Shown here piece by piece: positions 1-7,555 of a stretch of DNA of 64,000 nt (its first letter is position 1; each line of letters opens with the position of its first letter). Made by a program: the position numbers and the translations under genes. Source of the DNA: Azospirillum oleiclasticum (GTDB taxonomy: Bacteria; Pseudomonadota; Alphaproteobacteria; Azospirillales; Azospirillaceae); assembly GCF_013423485.1 (NCBI RefSeq), contig NZ_JABFFR010000019.1:124001-188000 (forward strand), written 5' to 3'. Under the pieces are notes generated by a model, which saw only the letters and a program-made list of their open reading frames with translations, did no database searches and was not told the DNA's origin.

Positions 1-455
1 ATCCGCTCGAACAGCGGCTTGACCGTCTCGAACGCCTTGTCCGGCCCGCCGACCATGATGGTGAGGCTGGCGGCCTTGGCCCCCACCTCACCGCCCGACA
101 CCGGGGCGTCCAGGTAATCGCAGCCGAGCGCGTTGATGCGGCGGGCGAAGCCCTTGGTCTCGATGGGGGAGATCGAGGACATGTCGACCACGATCTTGCC
201 CGGCGACAGCCCCTCGGCCACGCCGTCGGGACCGAAGAGGGCGGCCTCCACATGCGGGGTGTCGGGCACCATGGTGATGATCACCTCGGCCTTGTGCGCC
301 ACCTCGGCCGCCGACACGCACTCGACCGCGCCCTTGTCGAGCAGGGCCTCCGGTGCCGGACGGATGTCGCGCACGAAGAGGCGGTGGCCGGCGTCGATCA
401 GGTGACCCGCCATCGGGGTTCCCATGATGCCGAGCCCGATGAAACCGATGTCCAT
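1..455 (-). CDS. glxR: 2-hydroxy-3-oxopropionate (tartronate semialdehyde) reductase, partial
   Basis: Only the first 151 codons are present because the gene runs off the left edge. The product belongs to the beta-hydroxyacid dehydrogenase family and should reduce tartronate semialdehyde to D-glycerate with NAD(P)H. The Rossmann glycine motif GLGIMG is at residues 7-12 and the family substrate-binding motif DAPVSGG at residues 116-122. The ATG is preceded by a GGAGG ribosome site. It is the last gene of the gcl-hyi-glxR run, 27 bases after hyi, which supports this substrate over other family members such as 3-hydroxyisobutyrate dehydrogenase. The catalytic lysine region lies outside the window. 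Confidence 0.9.
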   Translation of the reverse strand, partial: MDIGFIGLGIMGTPMAGHLIDAGHRLFVRDIRPAPEALLDKGAVECVSAAEVAHKAEVIITMVPDTPHVEAALFGPDGVAEGLSPGKIVVDMSSISPIETKGFARRINALGCDYLDAPVSGGEVGAKAASLTIMVGGPDKAFETVKPLFER

Positions 456-482
456 TGGGGTTCCTCCCTGGATGAGCGTGGG

Positions 483-1280
483 TCAGGCGGCGTCGGCGCG
501 AGCCGGCTGGTGGGGGGCGAGCCAGGACAGGCCGTCGCTGGTGCGGCCGGCCGGCTTGTACTCGCAGCCGATCCAGCCGGCGTAGCCCAGCCGGTCGATG
601 GCCTGGAAGATGAAGGGGTAGTTGAGCTCTCCCGTGCCCGGCTCGTTGCGGGCGGGGACGTCGGCAACCTGGATGTGCGCGATCACCGGCAGCAGCCGTT
701 CGACCGTCTTCACGATGTCGCCCCGCATCACCTGCATGTGGTAGACGTCGTACTGGATGAAGAGGTTGTCGGAGCCGACCGCCTCGATCAGCCGTTCGGC
801 CTGGTCGGTGCCGGACAGGTGGAAGCCGGGGATGTCGCGGGTGTTGATCGGCTCCACCAGCAGCCGGATGCCGGCCTTCTTCAGCTCCGCCGCGGCGAAT
901 GCCAGATTGTCCACCAGCGTGCGCTCCACCGCGTCGGCCGCAACCCCGGCCGGCGTCTTGCCGACGAGGCAGTTGACCTGCGGGCAGTCCAGGGCGGTGG
1001 CGTAGGCGATCGCCTGCCCGACGCCGTCGCGGAACTCGCCCGCGCGCGCCGGGTCGGTGGCGACGCCGCGGTCGCCCGCCGCCCAGTCGCCGGCCGGCAG
1101 GTTGTGCAGCACCTGCGTCAGCCCATGGCGCTGGAGCTTCTCGGCGAGCTGCTCGGCCGGATAGGGGTAGGGGAACATGTACTCGACCGCCGTGAAGCCG
1201 TCCGCCGCCGCCGCCGCGAACCGGTCGAGGAAATCGTGCTCGTTGTAGAGCATGGTGAGGTTGGCCGCGAATTTCGGCAT
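483..1280 (-). CDS. hyi: hydroxypyruvate isomerase
   Basis: This 265-residue protein is of the xylose-isomerase-like TIM barrel family. In this context it should interconvert hydroxypyruvate and tartronate semialdehyde. It starts MPKFAANLTMLYNEHDF, the usual beginning of Hyi, and contains EPINTRDIPGFHL and the metal-site segment ending in GCEYKPAG. An in-frame ATG 57 bases upstream exists, but a GGGAGAG site lies about 8 bases before the chosen ATG and the family N-terminus begins there. It sits between gcl and glxR on the same strand, so the three genes form a glyoxylate carboligase pathway operon. Confidence 0.92.
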   Translation of the reverse strand: MPKFAANLTMLYNEHDFLDRFAAAAADGFTAVEYMFPYPYPAEQLAEKLQRHGLTQVLHNLPAGDWAAGDRGVATDPARAGEFRDGVGQAIAYATALDCPQVNCLVGKTPAGVAADAVERTLVDNLAFAAAELKKAGIRLLVEPINTRDIPGFHLSGTDQAERLIEAVGSDNLFIQYDVYHMQVMRGDIVKTVERLLPVIAHIQVADVPARNEPGTGELNYPFIFQAIDRLGYAGWIGCEYKPAGRTSDGLSWLAPHQPARADAA

Positions 1281-1338
1281 GGATGGCTCTCCCTGGTCGG
1301 CAACAGGCCCCCTCCCCGCCGGGGAGAGGGTTTTCACT

Positions 1339-3108
1339 TCACATCACCAGCACTTCGGTCTCGTGGGCCGGGCGGTCGATGGTCTCCTCGAACTCGGTGA
1401 TCGAGTTGATCTCGGCGCCCATGGCGATGTTGGTGACGCGCTCCAGGATCACCTCGACCACCACGGGCACCTGGAACTCCGCCGCCATGGCCTCGGCGCG
1501 GGCGAAGGCGGGGGCGAGCTCGTCGGGGTCGGTGACGCGGATCGCCTTGCAGCCGAGACCCTCCGCCACCTTCACATGGTCCACGCCATAGACGCCGATC
1601 TCCGGCGCGTTGATGTTCTCGAAGGAGAGCTGGACCTGGAAATCCATCTGGAAGGCGCGCTGCGCCTGCCGGATCAGGCCGAGGTAGGAGTTGTTCACCA
1701 GCACATGCACGTAGGGCAGCTTGAACTGCGCGCCCACGGCCAGCTCCTCGATCAGGAACTGGAAGTCGTAGTCGCCGGACAGCGCCACGATCTTGCGGTC
1801 GGGATCGGCGACCCGCACGCCGAGTGCCGCCGGCAGCGTCCAGCCCAGCGGCCCGGCCTGCCCGCAGTTGATCCAGTGCCGCGGCTTGTAGACGTTGAGG
1901 AACTGGGCACCGGCGATCTGCGACAGTCCGATGGTGGTGACGTAGCAGACATCCTTGCCGAAGGCGGTCTTCATCTCCTGATAGACGCGCTGCGGCTTGA
2001 TGGGGGTGTTGTCGAAGTCCGAGCGGCGCAGCATGCCGTGCTTGCGCGCCTGGCAGAGCTTCAGCCAGTCGCGGCGGTCGCGCAGCGTCCCGGCGGCCTT
2101 CATCTCCTCCGCCACATCGACGAACAGGTCGAGTGCGGCGCCGGCGTCCGACACGATGCCGAAATCGGGCATGAAGACGCGGCCGATCTGGGTGGGCTCG
2201 ATGTCCACATGCACGAACTTGCGGCCCTTGGTGTAGACGTCCACCGAGCCGGTGTGCCGGTTGGCCCAGCGGTTGCCGATGCCGAGCACGAAATCCGAGG
2301 CCAGCAGCGTGGCGTTGCCGTAGCGGTGGGAGGTCTGCAGCCCCACCATGCCGGCCATCAGCGGGTGGTCGTCGGGGATGGCGCCCCAGCCCATCAGGGT
2401 GGGCACGACGGGGATGCCGACCGTTTCCGCGAACTCCACCAGCCGGTCGCTGGCGTCGGCGTTGATGATGCCGCCACCGGCCACGATCAGCGGCCGCTCC
2501 GCCGCGTTCAGCATCGCCATGGCCTTCTCCACCTGCTGGCGGGTGGCGCGCGGCTTGTAGACGGGGAGCGGCTGGTAGCTGTCGATGTCGAACTCGATCT
2601 CGGTGGTCTGCACGTCCACCGGCAGGTCGATCAGCACCGGCCCCGGCCGGCCGGAGCGCATGAGGTGGAAGGCCTGCTGGAAGGCGTAGGGGACCTGGGC
2701 CGGCTCCAGCACCGTCACCGCCCATTTGGTCACGGGCTTGGCGATGTCGGTGATGTTGATGGCCTGGAAATCCTCCTTGTGGAGGCGGGCTCGCGGCGCC
2801 TGACCGGTGATGCACAGGATGGGGATGCTGTCGGCGATGGCCGAATAGAGGCCGGTGATCATGTCCGTCCCCGCCGGGCCGGAGGTGCCGACGCACACGC
2901 CGATGTTGCCGGCCTTGGCGCGGGTGTAGCCCTCCGCCATGTGGGAGGCGCCCTCCACATGCCGCGCCAGGATGTGGCCGATCCGGCCATTGCGCATCAG
3001 CCCGGCGTAGAACGGGTTGATCGCCGCCCCCGGAACCCCGAAGCAGACGCTCACCCCCTCCTTCTCGAGGATATGGACCGCCGCTTCGACCGCCATCATT
3101 CTTGCCAT
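1339..3108 (-). CDS. gcl: glyoxylate carboligase (tartronate-semialdehyde synthase)
   Basis: This 589-residue thiamine-diphosphate enzyme joins two glyoxylates to tartronate semialdehyde and CO2. Its length is close to the roughly 593 residues of E. coli Gcl. Residue 51 is valine in [12 protein letters not shown]. Gcl is known for having valine where other ThDP enzymes have the catalytic glutamate, so this distinguishes it from acetolactate synthase. The ThDP motif begins [11 protein letters not shown] and ends LVNN in the C-terminal domain. The open frame extends 237 bases further upstream, but the family start is [11 protein letters not shown]. It is the first gene of the operon, so the promoter should lie in 3109-3475. 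Confidence 0.95.
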   Translation of the reverse strand: MARMMAVEAAVHILEKEGVSVCFGVPGAAINPFYAGLMRNGRIGHILARHVEGASHMAEGYTRAKAGNIGVCVGTSGPAGTDMITGLYSAIADSIPILCITGQAPRARLHKEDFQAINITDIAKPVTKWAVTVLEPAQVPYAFQQAFHLMRSGRPGPVLIDLPVDVQTTEIEFDIDSYQPLPVYKPRATRQQVEKAMAMLNAAERPLIVAGGGIINADASDRLVEFAETVGIPVVPTLMGWGAIPDDHPLMAGMVGLQTSHRYGNATLLASDFVLGIGNRWANRHTGSVDVYTKGRKFVHVDIEPTQIGRVFMPDFGIVSDAGAALDLFVDVAEEMKAAGTLRDRRDWLKLCQARKHGMLRRSDFDNTPIKPQRVYQEMKTAFGKDVCYVTTIGLSQIAGAQFLNVYKPRHWINCGQAGPLGWTLPAALGVRVADPDRKIVALSGDYDFQFLIEELAVGAQFKLPYVHVLVNNSYLGLIRQAQRAFQMDFQVQLSFENINAPEIGVYGVDHVKVAEGLGCKAIRVTDPDELAPAFARAEAMAAEFQVPVVVEVILERVTNIAMGAEINSITEFEETIDRPAHETEVLVM

Positions 3109-3475
3109 GATCCGGCTCCTTCCCTGTCTTGCCGCGGCTTCGAAATACCGTGGTCGGCGTTGCAGGATATCGTTAAATCGGGAGTGTTTCCGGCGTCCCC
3201 GTCTTCGCGATTTCTTTCCACCTTGCGGAAAGATACGGGCGATTTCTTCGGGTATGGGGAACGCGGGCGACCGATTGCAGCGATGGGTGCCCTGCAACGG
3301 CAAGGATGCCGGCGGGTTTTTCCACGATGCGGGAGCTGGCCTCAAGATTGACGGACCACCCGAGCCGGCGCATCTTCATGGTGACGATGCACGAGGTGCC
3401 ACCATGCCATCGACCGGCCGTAGCCACGGCACGAAGGGCCGCCGACGGATTGAGGCAGGCGTGGAGCCGGGCCCG
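3109..3475. other. divergent intergenic region between gcl and the toxin-antitoxin pair
   Basis: This 367-base stretch separates the start of gcl (minus) from the antitoxin-like gene (plus), so it should hold promoters for both. It is less GC-rich just upstream of gcl (about 3170-3260) than the flanking genes. I see no convincing operator palindrome, RNA gene or coding frame in it. An in-frame ATG at 3404 could extend the antitoxin-like gene into this region by 24 codons. Confidence 0.5.
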
Positions 3476-3778
3476 ATGGGACCGGGCCGACGGACCGCCC
3501 TTACCGGACGGTATACGGGCGGGACCGGCAATGCGGCCATCTCCGCAACATTGTCGGCGGCTCAGGAGCAGGGACTGCTCACGGGCGACAAGTCCGCCCA
3601 CCTGTCGGCACGCATCACGCCCGCACTGCTGGACGCGGCGAAGCGCGAAACCGGCATCCAATCGACGGCCCAACTGATCGAATATGCGCTTGCCAGCGTT
3701 GCCACGCCCGATCCAACGGCCCGGCTCATGACCAGCCGTTTCGGCGTGCTCGGCCGCGACCACGACCTTGACCTCTGA
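3476..3778 (+). CDS. ribbon-helix-helix-like protein, probable antitoxin
   Basis: This small protein of about 100 residues has an unstructured N-terminus. Its C-terminal half has a short strand (AHLSARI) and two helices (ALLDAAKRETGI, STAQLIEYALASV), the outline of a ribbon-helix-helix DNA-binding fold. It overlaps the start of the downstream PIN-domain gene by 11 bases, the usual antitoxin-toxin coupling. The antitoxin role is inferred from this position, because the sequence is not one I recognise as a named VapB family. The ATG at 3476 was chosen because GGAG lies 9 bases upstream. An in-frame ATG at 3404 is possible. Confidence 0.6.
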   Translation: MGPGRRTALTGRYTGGTGNAAISATLSAAQEQGLLTGDKSAHLSARITPALLDAAKRETGIQSTAQLIEYALASVATPDPTARLMTSRFGVLGRDHDLDL

Positions 3779-4349
3779 TTTCGCACAGGCCCTGCGCCGA
3801 CTGAAACCGGAGCGGCGGCGCGAGCGGCTGCGGTACCGCCCGCCATCCGACCTGAGGACCGTGCCTCCGCGACCATGGTCCGGGCGCATCGCGCTTGTGC
3901 CGGACACGAACGTCTACATCAACGCCGCCGCCGGCCGGTTACCCGCCGAGATCCGGGACTTTGTGGACCGGTGCCTGCTGTTCCACTGCTCGGTTTGCCT
4001 GGCGGAACTGGCCGTCGGCATCGCCAGCCGGTCCCCGGACTCACCCGACTGGCACCGGGTGCGCGATCATTACCGGGATCTCATCGACAGCATTCCCGGT
4101 CACCGAATCCTGACGCCGACCAACCTCACCTGGAACGAAGCCGGGGTGATCGCCGGAACCCTTGCCCGGACCCAGGGGTTGCAACCGCAGCAGCGGAAGG
4201 ATCTGATGAACGACGCTCTCATCCATCTCATGGCCGCCCGTGCCGGCCTGCCGGTTCTGACCTCGAACCGTGGCGACTTCGACCTGATCCAGCAGATGGC
4301 GGCCTGCGGAGAGTTCTTCCTCTATGATACCCTGGAGCCCGGAGCCTGA
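3768..4349 (+). CDS. PIN-domain protein, VapC-like toxin
   Basis: This 193-residue protein carries the PIN nuclease acidic set: D in VPDTNVYIN, E in CLAELAVGI, D in LMNDALIHL and D in NRGDFDLI. PIN toxins cut RNA, often tRNA. The start is TTG, 11 bases inside the upstream antitoxin-like gene, so the pair is probably translationally coupled. The first 40 residues are basic and precede the PIN fold, making it longer than the usual 130-140 residue VapC. It could instead be a PIN nuclease with another role, but the gene pair favours a type II toxin-antitoxin module. Confidence 0.72.
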   Translation: MTSDFAQALRRLKPERRRERLRYRPPSDLRTVPPRPWSGRIALVPDTNVYINAAAGRLPAEIRDFVDRCLLFHCSVCLAELAVGIASRSPDSPDWHRVRDHYRDLIDSIPGHRILTPTNLTWNEAGVIAGTLARTQGLQPQQRKDLMNDALIHLMAARAGLPVLTSNRGDFDLIQQMAACGEFFLYDTLEPGA

Positions 4350-4399
4350 CCGGCCACGGTTCCACGACCCGAGCATCCACCAGCCAAACGCCCCAGCCC

Positions 4400-5359
4400 A
4401 TGTTCCGCAAGTTCGTCTACCTCCTCGCCCTTGCCCGGGAGCAGCATTTCGGCCGGGCGGCGGAGGCGTGCCATGTGTCGCAGCCCACCCTGTCCAACGC
4501 CATCCGGCAGTTGGAGGAGGATCTGCAGGTGCCCATCGTGGAGCGCGGGCAGAAGTTCGGCGGCTTCACGCCGGAGGGGCTGAAGGTGCTGGAATACGCC
4601 CGCCGCATCCTGGCCGAGCGCGACGGGCTGCGCCAGGAGCTGGCGGCGCTGGCGGAGGGGGTGTCGGGGCATCTGCGCATCGGCGCCATCCCGACGGCAC
4701 TTCCCGCCGTCACCCCGCTGCTGGCGCGCTTCGGCGAGCGGTTCCCGCAGATCCGCGCCAGCGTCAGCTCGCACAGCTCGCGCGACATCCAGCGGGAGCT
4801 GGACGAGTTCTCGCTGGACGCCGCGGTCACCTATCTCGACAACGAGCCGCTGAACAACGTCCGCATGGTGCCGCTCTATTCGGAGCGCTACTACCTGCTG
4901 GCCCCGCGCGCGATGCTGGCCGGGATCGTGCCGGAAGGGGCGGAGCGGGTGCCCTGGGGGGCGGCGTCGGCGTTGCGGCTCTGCCTGCTGACGCCGGACA
5001 TGCAGAACCGCCGCATCGCCGACAGCGCCTTCCGCATGGCCGGGCGGACGGTCGAGCCGGTGATCGAGACCAATTCCATCATCACGCTGTACACGGCGGC
5101 GCGCTATGGCACCTGCGCCAGCGTGGTGCCGGGGCTGTTGCTGACGGTGGTGTCGCCGCACCCCGACCTGCTGCTGCTGCCGCTGACCGAGCCCGACCTG
5201 ACCTACGTCGTCGGCGTCGCCTACGCCGACCGCGAGCCGCCCGCCCCGCTGTCCAAGGCGCTCGCCACCGTGGCCGGGGAGGAGGCGGTGACCGGTCGCA
5301 TCGCCGCCGCGGTCGCCGGGGCGCTGGCGGCCTGGACACGGCCCGGAACACCGCCTTAA
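4400..5359 (+). CDS. LysR-family transcriptional regulator, probable formate dehydrogenase regulator
   Basis: This 319-residue LysR regulator has an N-terminal winged helix (FGRAAEACHVSQPTLSNAIRQ, about residues 17-37) and a periplasmic-binding-like effector domain from about residue 90. It lies directly upstream of and in the same direction as fdsG. The 123-base gap contains a dyad of LysR-box form at 5359-5373. Regulators at this position in other bacteria control formate dehydrogenase operons, so it is likely the local activator, with formate or a related signal as effector. That role is inferred from position and not from residues. Confidence 0.85.
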   Translation: MFRKFVYLLALAREQHFGRAAEACHVSQPTLSNAIRQLEEDLQVPIVERGQKFGGFTPEGLKVLEYARRILAERDGLRQELAALAEGVSGHLRIGAIPTALPAVTPLLARFGERFPQIRASVSSHSSRDIQRELDEFSLDAAVTYLDNEPLNNVRMVPLYSERYYLLAPRAMLAGIVPEGAERVPWGAASALRLCLLTPDMQNRRIADSAFRMAGRTVEPVIETNSIITLYTAARYGTCASVVPGLLLTVVSPHPDLLLLPLTEPDLTYVVGVAYADREPPAPLSKALATVAGEEAVTGRIAAAVAGALAAWTRPGTPP

Positions 5360-5373
5360 TAGCCAAAAGCTAT
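5359..5373. promoter_or_regulatory. candidate LysR operator upstream of fdsG
   Basis: A perfect interrupted dyad, ATAGC-N5-GCTAT, has the T-N11-A spacing typical of LysR sites. It begins at the last base of the LysR stop codon and lies about 110 bases before the fdsG start. Binding is inferred from sequence and position only. Confidence 0.5.
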
Positions 5374-5482
5374 CACGGCATGGGAAATTGAAATTTGCGG
5401 CGGCCGTTGTGATCCGCCAAGCTGACTGTGGAGCGTCGCAACAGATGGCGGCCCGCGGTGGCGGGTCGCGGAGGAGGAGACC

Positions 5483-5971
5483 GTGAACGGCCGAGCGGAA
5501 TGGAACGCCCAGCGCGCGCAGGCGATCATCGACGGAAACCGGCATCTGCGCGGTGCGCTGCTGCCCATCCTGCACGCCCTTCAGGAGGAGTTCGGCTGCA
5601 TCGACGAGGCGGCGGTGCCCATGCTGGCCCGCTCCATGAACCTGTCGCGGGCCGACGTGCATGGCGTGATCTCCTTCTATCACGACTTCCGGCGCGAGCG
5701 GCCGGGCCGCCACACCATCAAGGTGTGCCGGGCGGAAGCCTGCCAGGCGTCCGGCTGCGACAGCCTGATCGGGCACATCGAGCGCAGTCTGGGTGTTGAG
5801 ATGCATGGGACCACCGACGACGGCGCCTTCACGCTGGAGCCGGTCTTCTGCCTCGGCAACTGCGCGCTCGGCCCCGCCGCCATGATCGACGGCGACCTGC
5901 ACGGCCGCGTCACGCCGGCGCGCTTCGACGCGCTGGTGGCCGAAACCCTGGCTTCGGAGAACCCGCAATGA
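5483..5971 (+). CDS. fdsG: formate dehydrogenase gamma subunit (NuoE-like)
   Basis: This 162-residue thioredoxin-like [2Fe-2S] subunit belongs to the soluble NAD-dependent formate dehydrogenase. The four cluster cysteines follow the NuoE pattern, C-x4-C in CRAEACQASGC and C-x3-C in CLGNCALGP. It should pass electrons between the iron-sulfur chain and the flavin subunit FdsB. The start is GTG with GAGGAGGAG just upstream. It overlaps fdsB by 4 bases (ATGA), and the operon order fdsG-fdsB-fdsA-fdhD-fdsD matches that of Rhodobacter and Cupriavidus. Confidence 0.94.
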   Translation: MNGRAEWNAQRAQAIIDGNRHLRGALLPILHALQEEFGCIDEAAVPMLARSMNLSRADVHGVISFYHDFRRERPGRHTIKVCRAEACQASGCDSLIGHIERSLGVEMHGTTDDGAFTLEPVFCLGNCALGPAAMIDGDLHGRVTPARFDALVAETLASENPQ

Positions 5972-7533
5972 CCGTCACCATCTATGTGCCGCGCGACGCC
6001 GCCGCGCTGTCCGTGGGGGCCGACGCCGTGGCCCGCGCCATCCGGGCCGAGGCGGAGCGCCGCGGCGAGGCCGTCAGCATCGTGCGCAACGGCTCCCGCG
6101 GGATGCTGTGGTTGGAGCCGCTGGTGGAGGTGGCGACGGCCGACCGCGGCCGGGTCGCCTATGGCCCGGTGACGCCGGAGGATGTGCCCGGCCTGTTCGA
6201 CGGCGGGCTGCTGTGCGGGGCCGAGCACCCGCTGTGCCACGGCCCGACGGAGGAGATCCCCTACCTCGCCAAGCAGGAGCGGCTGACCTTCGCCCGCTGC
6301 GGCGTCATCGACCCGTTGTCGGTGGCCGACTACCGCGCGCATGGCGGTTTCCGCGGGCTGGACAACGCGCTGACCATGACGCCGGAGCAGATCGTCGCGA
6401 CGGTCACCGAGTCCGGCCTGCGCGGCCGCGGCGGCGCCGGCTTCCCCACCGGCATCAAGTGGAAGACGGTCGCCGACGCCAAGGCCGACGAGAAGTTCGT
6501 CTGCTGCAACGCCGACGAGGGCGACAGCGGGACCTTCGCCGACCGCATGATCATCGAGGGCGATCCCTTCTGCCTGATCGAGGGCATGACCATCGCCGGC
6601 ATCGCGGTGGGCGCCACCCACGGCTTCGTTTACATGCGCAGCGAATACCCGCACGCGACCGAGACCCTGCGAGAGGCGATCCGGCTGGCCTACGAGCAGG
6701 AGTGGCTGGGCGACAACATCCACGGCAGCGCCCACACCTTCCATCTGGAGGTCCGCGTCGGGGCCGGCGCCTACATCTGCGGCGAGGAGACCTCCATGCT
6801 GGAAAGCCTGGAGGGCAAGCGCGGCATCGTCCGCGCCAAGCCGCCGCTGCCGGCGCTGGAGGGTCTGTTCGGCAAGCCGACCGTGGTCAACAACGTGCTG
6901 TCGCTGACCTCGATCCCGGTGATCCTGGACAAGGGCGCCCGTTATTACCGCGACTTCGGCGTCGGGCGGTCGCGCGGCACCCTGCCCTTCCAGCTCGCCG
7001 GCAACATCCGCCACGGCGGCATCGTGGAGAAGGCCTTCGGCATCACCCTGCACGAACTGCTCTATGATTTCGGCGGCGGCACCCTGACCGGGCGGCCGAT
7101 CCGCGCGGTGCAGGTGGGCGGGCCGCTCGGCGCCTATCTGCCGCCGGCGCAGTTCAACACGCCCAAATGCTACGAGGAGTTCGCCAAGCTGGAGGCGATG
7201 GTCGGGCATGGCGGCGTGGTGGTGTTCGACGACACGGTCGACATGGCCCGCCAAGCCCGCTTCGCCATGGAGTTCTGCGCGGTGGAGTCCTGCGGCAAAT
7301 GCACCCCCTGCCGGATCGGCTCGACCCGCGGGGTGGAGGTGATCGACCGCATCATCGCCGGCCAGAACGTCCACAAGAACCTGGCTCTGCTGTCCGACCT
7401 CTGCGAGGTCATGGTGGACGGCTCGCTGTGCGCCATGGGCGGCATGACCCCCTACCCCGTGCGCAGCGCCATGAAGCATTTCCCCGAGGATTTCCTGCGC
7501 GCCGCCGGCCCCAGCGCCATCGCGGCCGAGTGA
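5968..7533 (+). CDS. fdsB: formate dehydrogenase beta subunit (NuoF-like, FMN and NAD site)
   Basis: This 521-residue diaphorase subunit transfers electrons from formate to NAD+. After a thioredoxin-like N-terminal part, it has the FMN/NADH-binding segments GRGGAGFPTGIKWK and NADEGDSGTFADR and, near the C-terminus, the [4Fe-4S] motif ESCGKCTPCRIG. It starts inside the stop of fdsG and ends 22 bases before fdsA, with GGGAGGAG preceding fdsA. Length and domain order fit FdsB better than complex I NuoF, because FdsB carries the extra N-terminal domain. Confidence 0.95.
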   Translation: MTVTIYVPRDAAALSVGADAVARAIRAEAERRGEAVSIVRNGSRGMLWLEPLVEVATADRGRVAYGPVTPEDVPGLFDGGLLCGAEHPLCHGPTEEIPYLAKQERLTFARCGVIDPLSVADYRAHGGFRGLDNALTMTPEQIVATVTESGLRGRGGAGFPTGIKWKTVADAKADEKFVCCNADEGDSGTFADRMIIEGDPFCLIEGMTIAGIAVGATHGFVYMRSEYPHATETLREAIRLAYEQEWLGDNIHGSAHTFHLEVRVGAGAYICGEETSMLESLEGKRGIVRAKPPLPALEGLFGKPTVVNNVLSLTSIPVILDKGARYYRDFGVGRSRGTLPFQLAGNIRHGGIVEKAFGITLHELLYDFGGGTLTGRPIRAVQVGGPLGAYLPPAQFNTPKCYEEFAKLEAMVGHGGVVVFDDTVDMARQARFAMEFCAVESCGKCTPCRIGSTRGVEVIDRIIAGQNVHKNLALLSDLCEVMVDGSLCAMGGMTPYPVRSAMKHFPEDFLRAAGPSAIAAE

Positions 7534-7555
7534 CCGTAGCGGGAGGAGAAGAGAC

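Noticed and set aside
1252..3351. A 699-codon plus-strand frame opposite gcl
   Set aside because: It is a shadow of gcl, which has the complete ThDP enzyme sequence including Val51.
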